Source: Nyssa sinensis
Lineage: Eukaryota; Streptophyta; Magnoliopsida; Cornales; Nyssaceae
Assembly: GCA_008638375.1 (NCBI GenBank)
Contig: CM018046.1
Coordinates: forward strand, 1,040,501 to 1,104,500
Reading direction: 5' to 3'
Length of the DNA: 64,000 nucleotides
Of this stretch, positions 1 to 9,967 are shown one piece after another; positions within the stretch are counted from its first letter, which is position 1, and each line of letters starts with the position of its first letter. The notes below the pieces were generated by a model. It ran no database searches, had not been told where the DNA came from, and saw nothing but the letters and a program-made list of their open reading frames with translations. Made by a program: the position numbers and the translations under genes.

Positions 1-400
1 TTATCATCCTATTGGGATAGCATTCCTTTCGGGTAAGCCATCTATCCCATCACATTTTATATCCTGTTAGGATAGCGTTCCTTTCGGGTAAGCGATCTAT
101 AGCATCCCCATCTTGTTAGGATAGTGTTCCTTTCGAGTAAGCCGTCCATCATATGACATTTTATAATCCTGTTAGGATTGCATTCCTTTCGGGTAAGCCG
201 TCTATCACAACACCATCCTGTTAGGATATCATTCCTTTTGGTTAAGCTATTTTTATCATCTTGTTAGGATAGCGTTCCTTTCAGGTAAGCCATTTATCGC
301 ATCATTTTTTATCATTATGTTAGGATAGCATTCCTTTCGGGTAAGCTGTCTATCGTATTCTCTCTTATCAACCTACTAGAATGGAATTCCCTTTTAGGTG
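1..400. repeat. Degenerate tandem repeat array, about 7 units
   Basis: Seven copies of a conserved core of about 28 bp (GGATAG, then TTCCTTTCGGGTAAGC) are visible, starting near 10, 66, 114, 171, 221, 264 and 321. Spacers vary, giving periods of about 43-57 bp. The array begins at or before the window edge and decays after about 400. No ORF runs through it. It resembles a minisatellite, possibly of retrotransposon UTR origin. The spacers are short, AT-rich and partly related to each other, so it is not a CRISPR array. Confidence 0.8.
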
Positions 401-1480
401 AACGCCTGAGGACGTAAGACTATCTAATGAGAACACAACCTTATGAAAGACTTGTTAAGATTGCATTTCTGTAAAACAATTTATGACATCAGGAAATACA
501 ATTTCTTTTCTGAAAAATGACATTACGTATTTTTTACGCCTTAAGTTGAGCTTTATATGTATTTTTTTTATGAAAAATTAAAATATCATAGAAAATCTAC
601 GCATAAAATCTTATTTTTGTACCGAAAATCATTTATACATAAAAAAACACTTATTGGTTTGTGAAAGTATGAGAAAACTTAATAATTAATAAATATTTAT
701 CTCCTATGTCTATTAATTATAAGAGGGTTTGACTGTAACTAAGGAGAAGTCCTCATATGGCTTCAATCATAATTTATGAACACCTCGCTTGGATTGAGGG
801 AGTTAGAAGGAAAAGAGATGAAAGGGGAAGGGAGAACTTATTTCATACTTGGTTTAAAAATAGGGAAGGAAATGAGAGAGGGGTGTTTCTTAACCATTAT
901 TTAATTCATTTTACTCTCTTTCCAAAAGTGTAAAGAGACGAAAAAAAAGGATTATAGAATTGGTGATTACCTATTTTGTCCTTACTTTTTAAAATAAGTG
1001 AATTCTTATTTTACCCTTTATATTCGCATAATAAAATATGTCTTCCTATTTCTTTTCTCTCTTCTATCTCTCCCAAGTACAACAAGAGGATTACGCCATC
1101 TTTTGTTTTCTTTTTCTTATTAGCTATTCAAGTATGAATGATGGCTTACAATCTCCTATCCTCTCTTCTCCATCATAAATAATGTTATGTTCTCTTCTCC
1201 TTCCACTCCTACTTTTCCAAGCACGCTGAGGGACAATCCACAGCTCTATCGCAGATGAGGTTGGGTTGTGTCCCACTCTTTGCTATAACGAGTTTGAAAT
1301 TAATTAACTTGGAAGTATATGTGATCATCACTCGAAAGTTAACAAAAGTAATTACCTATTTATGCAAATTATTGTCAAGACACAAGTTATCCAGAACAGG
1401 TTGAGAATGCCTTAGTATGAGTTTAGTTTATCTAGGATTACGATTTAGGGGTACCCAAAATCACAATTATGGGTATGTAT
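401..1480. other. Intergenic AT-rich DNA, no gene seen
   Basis: No coding region, RNA gene or clear repeat boundary was recognised here. The stretch is AT-rich with short A/T homopolymers and ends at the TG start of the LTR at 1481. Confidence 0.5.
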
Positions 1481-1862
1481 TGATTTAGGACAAAATTGAT
1501 ATTCTAAAGATATGAAAATTTATTTTAGAGTTGTATTAGGATTTTTTAGTTTCTAATTTTAATTTAATCTTAATTTATTTAGTTTCCTAATTTTATTAGA
1601 ATTAGTATAGAAAATATTGAAATTAGTTGTTTTTTATTCGAATTACTAGTCTTTATTGTAGTAGGATTAATATAAAAATAGGATTTTTTATTTCTTAGTC
1701 AAAATATGAGTATTTTAGCACTATAAATATGTTTTTTATCAATAAAATATTAATTACGAATTTTGAAGAATTATTTTCTCTTGTTGGGTGAGGTGTCCCC
1801 ATGTTACTTTGTCGCTAAGAAATTCGACGCGTTTGATTCACCTTCTATATTTTCATTCCGCA
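1481..1862 (+). mobile_element. LTR (plus orientation) of a Ty3 chromovirus-like element
   Basis: This 382-bp unit starts TGATTTAGGAC and ends TTCATTCCGCA. It is followed at once by a primer-binding-like TGGTATCATG (about 1869-1878), as at the 3' edge of a 5' LTR. It is clearly related, in reverse complement, to the units at 1961-2244, 2411-2732 and 3882-4258. A TATA-like ACTATAAATATG lies near 1721. Only about 100 bp of internal region follows before an LTR in the opposite orientation begins, so this copy is truncated. Confidence 0.7.
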
Positions 1863-1960
1863 TTCTCTGGTATCATGAAAGATGTGGTAGTAGAAAATTG
1901 TTAAGGCTACTTTGAGTGATAAGGTTGTAGATATTACACCATTGAAAGATGTACCCATCC

Positions 1961-2244
1961 TTACAAAAAATATAACCATAAAGATATATTACATCATATT
2001 TATAATGCTAAAATATTCCTATTTTAACTAGGAAACCAAAACTCTTATATTTATATTAATCATACTACAATAAAGACTAGAATTCGAATAGAAATTACTA
2101 GTTCCTATATTTCTTATTCTAATTCTAATAAAACAAAGAAACGAAATAAATTAGGAATAAATTAAAATTGAAAACTAAACAATCCTAATACAACTTTAAA
2201 ACAACTTTCCTTATTCTTAAGGTACCAAATTTGTCCTTATATCA
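1961..2244 (-). mobile_element. LTR fragment (minus orientation), inverted relative to 1481-1862
   Basis: This is the reverse complement of the 1481-1862 LTR family, covering most of the unit but missing the promoter-distal end. It ends at TTATATCA (2244). A pyrimidine run (GTCTCTCCCAC) follows, which is the polypurine tract when read on the minus strand. With 1481-1862 it forms a large inverted repeat with a spacer of about 100 bp. Confidence 0.65.
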
Positions 2245-2732
2245 GTCTCTCCCACTTGAAAACAACTCGACCTCGAGTTGACTGGATGTATATGACCTCG
2301 AACTCGTCTATAACCTGGTATCAATGGTTGATCCTTATCAAGTGGAAGACTCAAAAAATTCATTTTTCGCATCTTCTAAGAAATCTGTGATTCTTGGCTC
2401 TTCTTTTGATGAAAATAATTTTTCAAAATTCATAATTAATATTTATTGATAAAAAAACATAACCATAAAGGCCTATTACATCATATTTATAATGCTAAAA
2501 TACTCTTATTTTGACTAGAAAATAAAAAATCCTATTTTTATACTAATTCTACTACAATAAAGACTAGTAATTTGAATAGGAAACCACTAATTCTAATATT
2601 TTATATATTAATTCTAATAAAACTAGGAAACTAAAGAAATTAAGAATAAATTAAAATTGACAACTAAACAATCCTAATACAACTCTAAAACAATTTTTCA
2701 TATTTTTAGGATACAAATTCTATCCTAGATCA
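2245..2732 (-). mobile_element. 3' internal fragment plus 3' LTR of the same LTR family
   Basis: 2245-2410 resembles 2733-2890, the internal sequence next to the 3' LTR, including CTCTCCCA and CCTCGAG blocks. It then joins near 2411 to another minus-strand LTR that ends at CCTAGATCA (2732). The order LTR, internal tail, LTR, internal tail indicates unequal recombination between copies. The 2411-2732 LTR lacks about 75 bp at its plus-left end compared with 3882-4258. Confidence 0.55.
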
Positions 2733-2940
2733 ATCTCTCCCATTTGAAAACAATTCGTCCTCGAGTAAATTGAATGTATGCGACCACGAATTCGTTTATA
2801 ACCCGACAATAACGATTGAATCTTTTCAAGGACAATTGAAGACTCAAAAATTTCTTCTCGCATCCGTTATGAAATCTATAATTTTTTTACCCCTTTTCTG
2901 ATGATAATAATGTTTTAGTAATAAAACAAAAATTATTTTC

Positions 2941-3270
2941 TTAATCCGCCACAACTTCAATCTTACTATAAGCACTAGAATCATCTTTCACGAATTCAGG
3001 TTCAGTTTTATCATCTTTAGTATTGACAACTTCTTCTTCGTCCTGCATAATAAAATTTTCATTCAATTCATCTTTTTTATCTGCACTAATTGTTTCGGTA
3101 ACATCATTACAAATAAATTCAATTTTATTTTCTATCAATTCTTTGTAATCTTCTTCAAGGCGTGAAAGACTTTGATCTTCGATTTTTATGACAAGAGAGT
3201 CTTCTGTAAAGATCTGGACTTCTTCTAGTGGTTTAGTAATTGCAACCTTATTAGTTGAAGTTTCCTTCAT
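2941..3270 (-). CDS. 109-aa acidic protein encoded inside the short LTR element
   Basis: This is an uninterrupted ORF of 109 codons on the minus strand, starting METSTNK-like (MKETSTN) and rich in Asp, Glu and Lys. No signal peptide, membrane span, zinc knuckle or enzymatic motif is visible, and I do not recognise a family. It lies at the 3' end of the internal region of the non-autonomous element, just before the polypurine tract, with a decayed gag-like start upstream. In a neighbourhood where every other retroelement frame is full of stops, an open acidic frame is notable. It could be an element accessory protein, the tail of a diverged gag, or a chance ORF. Confidence 0.35.
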   Translation of the reverse strand: MKETSTNKVAITKPLEEVQIFTEDSLVIKIEDQSLSRLEEDYKELIENKIEFICNDVTETISADKKDELNENFIMQDEEEVVNTKDDKTEPEFVKDDSSAYSKIEVVAD

Positions 3271-3504
3271 AATTTTAGGTTTTGCTTATACTTCTTTCTT
3301 GGTGTCTTTCCCATGTTGACCTATATTTATCTTCTAAAATCTGCAAGTAATTTCTAAGAAAAATCTAATCATCAACAAGTTCATCATTCTTGGCCATGAA
3401 CAAATGCACTTTTTACGTTGTAATTGTTTGCGCCTCTATAAATCAAACCATCATCTTTTCGTGAATCTAATTAGTTTATCTTTTGCCAAAAATATTTTTT
3501 TTTT

Positions 3505-3860
3505 TTATTTTGAAAGTTTCAAATCATTAAGAGAATCATCCAAATCATAAACCCAATCATGAAAGTCTTCAAAATAAAAATTACCATCAAAATCTGTAAG
3601 TCTTTTGTAGTTGCAAATAACTCTATCTTCAGGCCGACCTCGGACAAATCCTCTAGCGTAGTTTCTGTTGATTGGAGGGTCTCTAGTGGCATTAAAATTG
3701 AGTTTCCTGAGCATTTATTGCATAGCATAAAGCTGATCGTTGATCTGTACTAACTGTTGCCCTTGTTCATCAATCGTCGCCCATAAAGCCTCTGTCCCAC
3801 GACGAACATCAATGGAATTTTTGATTCTGTTTTTACTAATTGCCATTAAGTAAGGCAAAT
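3505..3860 (-). pseudogene. gag N-terminal remnant
   Basis: On the minus strand, downstream of the primer-binding site, translation gives a gag-like start. It includes a segment (3505-3714 ORF) with RDPPINRNYARGF and an acidic, aromatic FHDWVYDLDD stretch. The PPINRNxARGF block also occurs near the gag start at about 41510, in another reading frame, which ties the two elements to one family. A stop separates the first about 40 codons from the rest. Confidence 0.5.
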
Positions 3861-3881
3861 CCTCGCTCTAATACCAAATAA

Positions 3882-4258
3882 TGCGGAACAAAAACGTAGA
3901 AGGAGAATTGAATATGTCGAATTCCTTAGTAACAAAGTAACATGGGGACTTCTACCCAGCAAGAGAAAATAATTCTCCAAAATTCGTAAATAATATTTAT
4001 TGATAAAAAATAAAATCATAAAGACCTATTACATCATATTTAAAATACTAAAATACTCATATTTTTTGACTAGGAAATAAAAACTCCTAGTTTTATGTTA
4101 ATTCTATTATAATAAAGACTAGTAATTTGAATAGGAAACTACTAATTCCAATATTTTCTATACTAATTCTAATAAAACTAGGAAACTAAAGAAATTAAGA
4201 ATAAATTAAAATTGGAAACTAAACAATCCTAATACAACTCTAAAACAACATTCCATAC
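3882..4258 (-). mobile_element. 5' LTR (minus orientation), interrupted by the Tat element
   Basis: The LTR begins (plus sense) TGCGGAACAAA and runs to 4258, where the Tat-lineage element is inserted. The remaining about 30 bp resumes at 17827 and ends CTACATCA at 17855. The interrupted sequence can be read across because intact relatives at 2411-2732 show the expected order. The minus-strand primer-binding site lies immediately left (about 3867-3879). Confidence 0.75.
4254..4258. repeat. Target-site duplication CATAC of the Tat element (left copy)
   Basis: CATAC directly precedes the TG start of the LTR at 4259, and the same five bases follow the other LTR at 17822-17826. A perfect 5-bp duplication is the length expected for Ty3 integrase. 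Confidence 0.85.
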
Positions 4259-4717
4259 TGATGTTGCTCTTTTTGATCAAAGAGGCCTCCCTTCCTTCAC
4301 TATCTGTCAAGAACTCAAGATTAGAGGGTCATCGAGAAGGCTCTGGTAGTAGCCGCTCCGATGATAAAGTCAGTAAATAAAAAAGACTGTACTTGAAAAG
4401 AATAATTGAACATGATTAGAAAGTGTACCGTATGGTCTTATTTATAGGTTGTAGATCCCCTAAATTGAGTAGGATTAGGAGCCATAACAGTAGGGATTCA
4501 TAGATATCTGAAGATAGTAGTTGCCATATTGAACTCTGTTTCTTTATTTTGAGGTTGGTAGGATATGGAAGGCGATGTTATGTTCTGAACCACATACCTA
4601 TGAACCCCTTGTGCCCATGTGATCTAGATAGAATAATCTTCCATGATCTATACCCTGAAGAGCTCTGTACATACACGTGTGATGCTTTGAATATATTTGT
4701 CACTTTATGGTAAATCA
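4259..4717 (-). mobile_element. 3' LTR of the Tat element
   Basis: 459 bp, starting (plus sense) TGATGTTGCTC and ending GTAAATCA. It is similar along its whole length to 17361-17821. On the minus strand it contains CTATAAATAAGACC (near 4437-4450), a likely LTR TATA box. Immediately to the right, CTCCCTCCGAGCC (about 4722-4734) is a polypurine tract when read on the minus strand, as expected next to a 3' LTR. Confidence 0.85.
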
Positions 4718-5165
4718 GTTACTCCCTCCGAGCCTCAATTCTGTGGGACCTGTGCAGAGCTGAGGTTAGGGTTTCTCATAAATCACGCGTATTCTCATTA
4801 ATGAGCCATTTCATATTTCGAGAAAACAACCGTTGATGGGACGGTTATAGCCTTATCATGGCACTAGCCGCTAATTGAGTAATCAAGGACATTATTAGCC
4901 AACCGTCAGTTGGGGTTTGGGGGCCATAAATGTCGATCCTACTTGGGTGGTCTTATAAATAGATGAAACCCCCTCAACAAGAGTTTTTTACAAACTCTTT
5001 GTCGTTTGAAGTTGAATTCTAAGCAAACGAAGACTCCTTAGGAGATTTTTGATGTACTAGAAGACTTCTCCAGCACCCATTCTTCAGTTTCTAGTCAGTG
5101 GTGATAACTCTTTCATTTCTTATTATTTTTTGTCATTATTCTTCTTCCATACTTCTTTTGTGAAT

Positions 5166-7092
5166 ATGTTATCCTCGGATGCCCGTTCAAGTACGGGGGA
5201 GGAAGAGAGGCAAATCATAGAAATAGGAAGTCAAGGGGTACTAGGCCCTATTTTGGGTGAGGAAGTGGAGAATACTTCTGGTAACAGTTTGGGAGTGTTC
5301 CTAATTGAGGGGCACCTCGAATCTAGGGATAGGGAGGTCAGTTCATCGGGTTGGCCTTATAAGAAAGAGGAGGGTGAGAGTGGTATGACTGAGGGCATGC
5401 TAAATGCCCTTAGAGTAAATTTTGATTTCCCTCAGAATGTGTTCTATAGGATCCCGAGGGCTGTAGATTGTCCATTGGATATTGAGAGAGGAGAGATCTA
5501 TGCTACCTCGAATGGTTTGAGGTCGGCGTACGTTTCCCTTTCCATCTTCTAGTGAATGAGTTTTTTAGCTGGTTAAATATCTGCCTTACCAAGCTGAACA
5601 TTAACAGTTGGAGGTAGCTAATGGCCTTCTTAGTCTTAGGTCACCAAAACAGCGTCGAAGTATACGTAGACCTAATTAGAAGTAACATGGATATGAAGTT
5701 CCTAAAGTCAGAGGGGATGTACTAAATGTCCTTTAACAAAAAGTTCAAACCATTAACCTCAGTATCCACTTTCAACAAGACATGGAAGAAGTGATACTTT
5801 TTCGTCAGTGGTGGCTGGGAACACGAAGACTTCGAGAACCAAAGTAGCTTCTTCCCTCGGCACACCAGTTTTAAGGGTGATCCTATAGAACTTTCAGCTT
5901 CCAACCTGAATAGTGTAATCATATTCCCATCTTGATTGAATTTTTTTTGAATTTCTACTGTCACAGATAAGAAGGCTTAGAGGAGGTCAATTTTCACTCC
6001 CAAACTTCAAGAAAATTACAGAAGACTTCTTCACTCGTAGGACTATCCTCACGACTGAATCCTTACGCTTCAGAACTTCATGGATGCCGGGCTAGCAAAG
6101 GATAAATCGGCGGTTCTAAAGAAGATAGTTCTTACAAGCTGACGCTTGGAGCTAAGAAGGCTGGGGGAACATCTAGCTCTACAGTACCAGTTCCTCCTCA
6201 GAAGAAGAGGAGGACTAAGGTAGGAAGGACTGAAGAGGGGGGATCTAGTTCTCTCGAACGTACAGTTTGGCCTTACCAACTATTTGGTGAGAAGTGCCAG
6301 CACCTCCAGCCCCCACAATGTGCCCTAGATCCCGTGGTAAGGGAGAAATGGGCACAGTTCTTCTTGGTGTGGCCTCGGCTGAAACAGGGGAAGTGGCTAT
6401 TAAGAGGGCCTATGAGGAGGCTTGGAGTTCGGCTATGGGTCGTTTCAAGGGTCTGAAGCCCCAGAAGATAGCCAGGGACCTCCTGGTTTCTCAAATGGGG
6501 GTAAGATTTTTATCTTTAGTTGATTTTCTATATGTGATTAACTTCTGTTCTTGCTGACTTATGTAATTTTGGTTTTTTATAGGCAATTCATGCCATGGTT
6601 GCTATTATGGAATGCCCCAAGGAATTAGAATGGAAGGACAAGCTCCAAGCTAAATTGGACGAAACTTGGCTCCAACTCAGGACAGTCCGCTCTATATTTC
6701 TCTATTTTGAGGAGAAGTTAAAAGAATTCCTCACCAATGTGGCTATTCTAGAGTCATGGAAGAACGCTTTAACTTTAGGGATAGAGAGCTTGAAGAAGGA
6801 AAAAGAGGAGGCTGAGGCTGCTGCTACTCTAAACCTTGCCACTAGCGTTCAGGTGGTGAGAGAAGAGACAGAAAAAGTCCTTAGAGAAGAGGTGCAAAGG
6901 TTGGGCAGAGAATTTGCATATCATGGATAAGAAACTTTTTAGAAGAAGATCCAAAAGCTATATCCTGATCTTGATATCTCTCGTATGGACGAGGTTTCAA
7001 TAGATGATCCTATGCCAAGCCCCTCTGAAACTGTCCCAGTGGAGTCCACAGATCTTGAGAGAGAAGCCCCTCTACCGAGGACCCTTAGTTAG
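5166..7092 (+). pseudogene. Antisense accessory ORF (aORF) of the Tat element, gypsy-type transposon domain
   Basis: Coding-like sequence lies on the strand opposite to gag-pol, between the 3' UTR repeats and the 3' LTR. An ATG at 5166 opens a frame to 5552. A shift near 5520 then continues a motif (RFPFH, then FFSWLNI, then NSWR) typical of the plant putative gypsy-type transposon domain (PF04195 from memory). After a decayed middle, 6294-6500 and 6583-6930 encode a Lys/Glu-rich coiled coil with a KKEKEEAEAAA stretch, and a terminal stop lies at 7090-7092. A GT-AG intron fits 6501-6582 (GTAAG; TTTTTTATAG). Several stops make this copy non-functional. Antisense ORFs of this kind are known in Tat elements, but their function is not. 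Confidence 0.65.
6501..6582 (+). other. Predicted 82-nt spliceosomal intron in the antisense ORF
   Basis: The donor GTAAGATT follows CAAATGGGG, and the acceptor TTTTTTATAG precedes GCAATTCATGCC. The segment is AT-rich, as plant introns are. Removing it joins two segments that both read as one Lys/Glu-rich protein. It was predicted from sequence only. Confidence 0.5.
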
Positions 7093-7104
7093 GTTTTTGT
7101 AACA

Positions 7105-7440
7105 ATTTTTTTCAGTTCCTCTGAACTTGTAATTCTCCCACTTTTAGGTTAATTTATAAAAATTCTTACTTATCTCATTCGCTTATGTTTTGCTTGCTAC
7201 TTCTGTGGTATGTTTGAAAAGTAATCTCTTTTAACATCTAGACCAGTAGAAAACGTAAGCCCTTTACAAACTCCAAAACATTTATAAGCTAATCTTTAGA
7301 GGCTAAAATAGTCGGATATTAAGAGCAGCCATACTTATGAAAAATAAATCATAATATACCAATCTTTAATACTTGTAAAACAAAACTTTTTCCCCAGAGA
7401 TCTTCAACACTTGTAATTAAAACAAGTTTTTTTCTAGAGA
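7105..7440. other. Spacer between antisense ORF and repeat array
   Basis: No gene was seen. The stretch is AT-rich with weak, diverged similarity to the repeat unit that starts downstream. Confidence 0.4.
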
Positions 7441-8035
7441 TCTGTAGGGTAAGAAAAGTGGATCAGACACTAGTAACGATGAGAGGTCTGTAGGGGATCC
7501 ATGTAAATGATAACATGGACCAGATCTTCAGTACTTGTTCTGAGCATAAGATTTTCGGGATCTGTACATTAACTAAAATAAACCAGACTTGTAGCGCTTG
7601 TAATGGATACAAGGCTCTAAAGGCTCTATGCATTCAGTGAAATAGACCAGACCTATAGCACTTGTAGTGAATACAAGGTTTTTAAGGGTCTGTGTATTGA
7701 ATGAAATAGATCAGACCTGTAGCACTTGTAGTGCATACAAGGCTTTTAAAGGTCTGTGCATTGAATGAAATTGACCAGACCTATGCACTTGTAGTGAATA
7801 CAAGGCTTTTAAGGGTCTGTGCATTGAATGAAATAGACCAGACCTGTAACACTTGTAGTAAATACAAGACTTTTAAGGGTCTGTACATTGAATGAAATGG
7901 ACCAGACCTGTAGCACTTGTAGTGAATACAAGACCTTTAAGGGTCCGTGCATTGAATGAAATGAACCAGACCTGTAGCACTTATAGTGAATACAAGGCTT
8001 TTAAGGGTCTGTACATTGATTGAAAAACTCTTAGG
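7440..8035. repeat. Tandem repeat of about 63-64 bp in the Tat 3' UTR
   Basis: About nine units each contain ACCAGACCTGTAGCAC, then TTGTAGTGAATACAAG, then GGTCTGTGCATTGAATG. The best-preserved units lie at about 7570-8030, and the leftmost one or two (7440-7570) are more diverged. The repeat sits just downstream (minus sense) of the integrase stop. Hypervariable tandem repeats in this part of Tat-lineage elements are documented as a source of satellite DNA. Each unit contains CTTGTAGTGAATACAAG, a short palindrome-like arm. Confidence 0.88.
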
Positions 8036-8053
8036 TGAATCAAAAATAGCTTT

Positions 8054-9300
8054 TTATTGATAATACTTGCATAAATGTTCGATGTTCCAAGGTCTGGATA
8101 TAGATTTTCTAGTCAAATCTTCTAACCAATAAGTTGTAGGTTTGATGATCTTGGTTATTTTGTAAGGTCTTTCCCAATTGGGGGAAAGTATTCCCATAGT
8201 GGGATCTTTAGTGTTTGAGAACACCCTTCTTAGGACGAGATCTCCAAGCTGGAATTTGACAGGTTTTAACCCTTGGTTAAAACACTTAGCCATTCTTTGT
8301 TGGTAGGCTTCGGTCTTAATCCGAGCTTGTTCACGTCTTTCTTCGAGTAAGTCAAGATTCTCTACGAGCTGCTAGTTATTGGTCCCTTAGTCAAAGTAGT
8401 CTATTTTAAGGGTTGGCATGCCAATTTTGATAAAAATGACTGCCTCGGTGCCATAGGTGAGTGAAAATGGTGTTTTTGTAGTTGGAATTCTTCTGGTAGT
8501 TCGGTAGGCCCAGAGTACTCCAGGGAGTTCTTCGACCCATTTCCCTTTGATGGCCTTTAACTTTTTCTTAATTGCTTTAAGAATATTGTGGTTAGTAATT
8601 TCGGCCTACCTATTAGCTTGAGGATACCCTGGAGAGGAGAAGTGGTGACTGATGTGCAAGTCTGTACAAAACTTCCTAAATACTTTTCCAGCGAACTGCA
8701 TCTTATTATCAAAAATAATGATGTGGGGTATACTAAACCTGCATATTATATTTTTCTAAGTGAAATTCTTCACTTCCACCTCTATATTATATGGGTCAGT
8801 GGTTTAGCCTCCGCCCATTTAGAAAAATAGTCAACGGCGACTAGTAGGAATCTCTTGTTCTGAGGAGCTTTTGGCAATAGCCCTACAATGTCCATTTCCT
8901 ATTGAGCGAAAGGCCAATAACTAGCGATAGAGATGAGTTCATGATGAGGTTGATGTTGATATGAGATAAATCGTTGACATTTGTCACACCTCTAGACATA
9001 TTCCTTAGCCTGTTTTGGCATACCAGGCCAGTAGTAGCCCTCAGTTAGTGTTCGGTGGGCTATGGTCTTTCCGTCATTATGGTTGCCACAGATCCCTTTA
9101 TGTATCTCGGCTAGGATGTAGTAGGCCTCTTCTGGAGTTAAGCACTAAAAGAGGGGTTGTGTATAGGACCTTCTTTAAAGTCTGTTTTTAAGAATTAAGT
9201 ACCGAGTTGCCCTAATTCGAACTCTTCTAGCATAATTTTTGTCCTTTGGAAGCAACCCCTCCTTTAAATACAAGATGATGGGAGTCATCCAGTTCTGAGA
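8054..9300 (-). pseudogene. Integrase remnant of the Tat element
   Basis: Minus-strand translation in changing frames shows an N-terminal His/Cys zinc-binding region (CDKCQRF near 8985), a core with FLLVAVDYFSKWAEA near 8850, and a C-terminal segment. That last segment (8054-8293) has the QLGDLVLRRVF and WNIEHLCKYYQ ends typical of Tat integrases and stops at 8054. Frameshifts and in-frame stops separate the parts. It follows the RNase H segment directly and precedes the repeated 3' UTR. Confidence 0.75.
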
Positions 9301-9306
9301 TTGTTT

Positions 9307-9966
9307 TTAAATTTGGAGGGATTGTATTACCTCAATACTAGGTTTTGACTGGTAGGAGATTTTCACCGTTGGATCATTTTCTAGCTTGAGATGGGAGGCC
9401 ATGTTTGCTAAAGCATCAACCTTGGAGTTTTGGTTTCTCTCGATCTTCTGAATGGTAAACTTGTGGAAAGACAGCTTTAGTGATTCCACTAGTTTTGAAT
9501 ATCTGGTCATCCTGTTATCCTTGGTGAAAAATTCTCTCAAGACTTGACTTACCACAAGTTGAAAGTCAGAGAATGCTTCAAGATCTAGAGCTTCGCATTC
9601 TAGGGCTAGTTTCATCCCAAAGATAAGCGCCTCATATTCGGCTTCATTGTTAGAGGCTCTGAAACCTAAGCTAACTATTTTTTCAGTTATGATCCCATCA
9701 GGAGATTGAAGTATTATACCTATTCTAGAGCCTCTGTCGGTGGATGAACCGTCGGTGTAAAGTAGCCATACCGAAGTGTCTGTAGTGATTTGAGCTTTCG
9801 GATGTAGTGCACGAGTGAACTCTGCTACAAAGTCTGCTAATACCGGGCTTTTGATTGCAATTCGCGACACATAGGATATGTCAAATTCTCCTAGTTCTAT
9901 TGACCACTTGACCAGTTGTCCTGAAACCTCAGGCTTATGTATGACTAATTTTAAAGGATAGGACAT
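9307..9966 (-). CDS. Archaeal-type RNase H segment of the Tat polyprotein
   Basis: This 219-codon open segment contains an RNase H fold: LLYTDGSS (first catalytic Asp), NNEAEYEALIFGM (catalytic Glu), LEAFSDFQLVVSQ (Asp) and KVDALANMAS (final Asp). All four acidic positions are present. The lead-in (VSGQLVKWSIELGEFDISY) is the tether region before the second RNase H in Tat elements, which degrades the RNA strand during reverse transcription. The apparent start codon is artificial: the frame is cut at 9968 by the nested solo LTR and its upstream part (first RNase H) continues at 13477. It is the best-preserved domain of the element. Confidence 0.8.
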   Translation of the reverse strand: MSYPLKLVIHKPEVSGQLVKWSIELGEFDISYVSRIAIKSPVLADFVAEFTRALHPKAQITTDTSVWLLYTDGSSTDRGSRIGIILQSPDGIITEKIVSLGFRASNNEAEYEALIFGMKLALECEALDLEAFSDFQLVVSQVLREFFTKDNRMTRYSKLVESLKLSFHKFTIQKIERNQNSKVDALANMASHLKLENDPTVKISYQSKPSIEVIQSLQI

Positions 9967-9967
9967 G

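Larger units (their letters stand above)
2733..3881 (-). mobile_element. Internal region of a short, probably non-autonomous Ty3-type element
   Basis: This is about 1.15 kb between two same-orientation LTRs. The minus strand has a primer-binding site next to the right LTR (TTTGGTATTAGAG at about 3867-3879), then a short gag-like start, and a polypurine tract next to the left LTR (about 2733-2750). No protease, RT, RNase H or integrase motif is present. The gag-like start resembles those of the larger elements at 41.3 kb and 59.8 kb, so it may depend on such an element. An alternative is a deletion derivative of a full element. Confidence 0.55.

Noticed and set aside
1..400. CRISPR-like array of repeats and spacers
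   Set aside because: Cores are degenerate, spacers are short and related, no cas genes are present and the DNA is clearly a plant nuclear genome.
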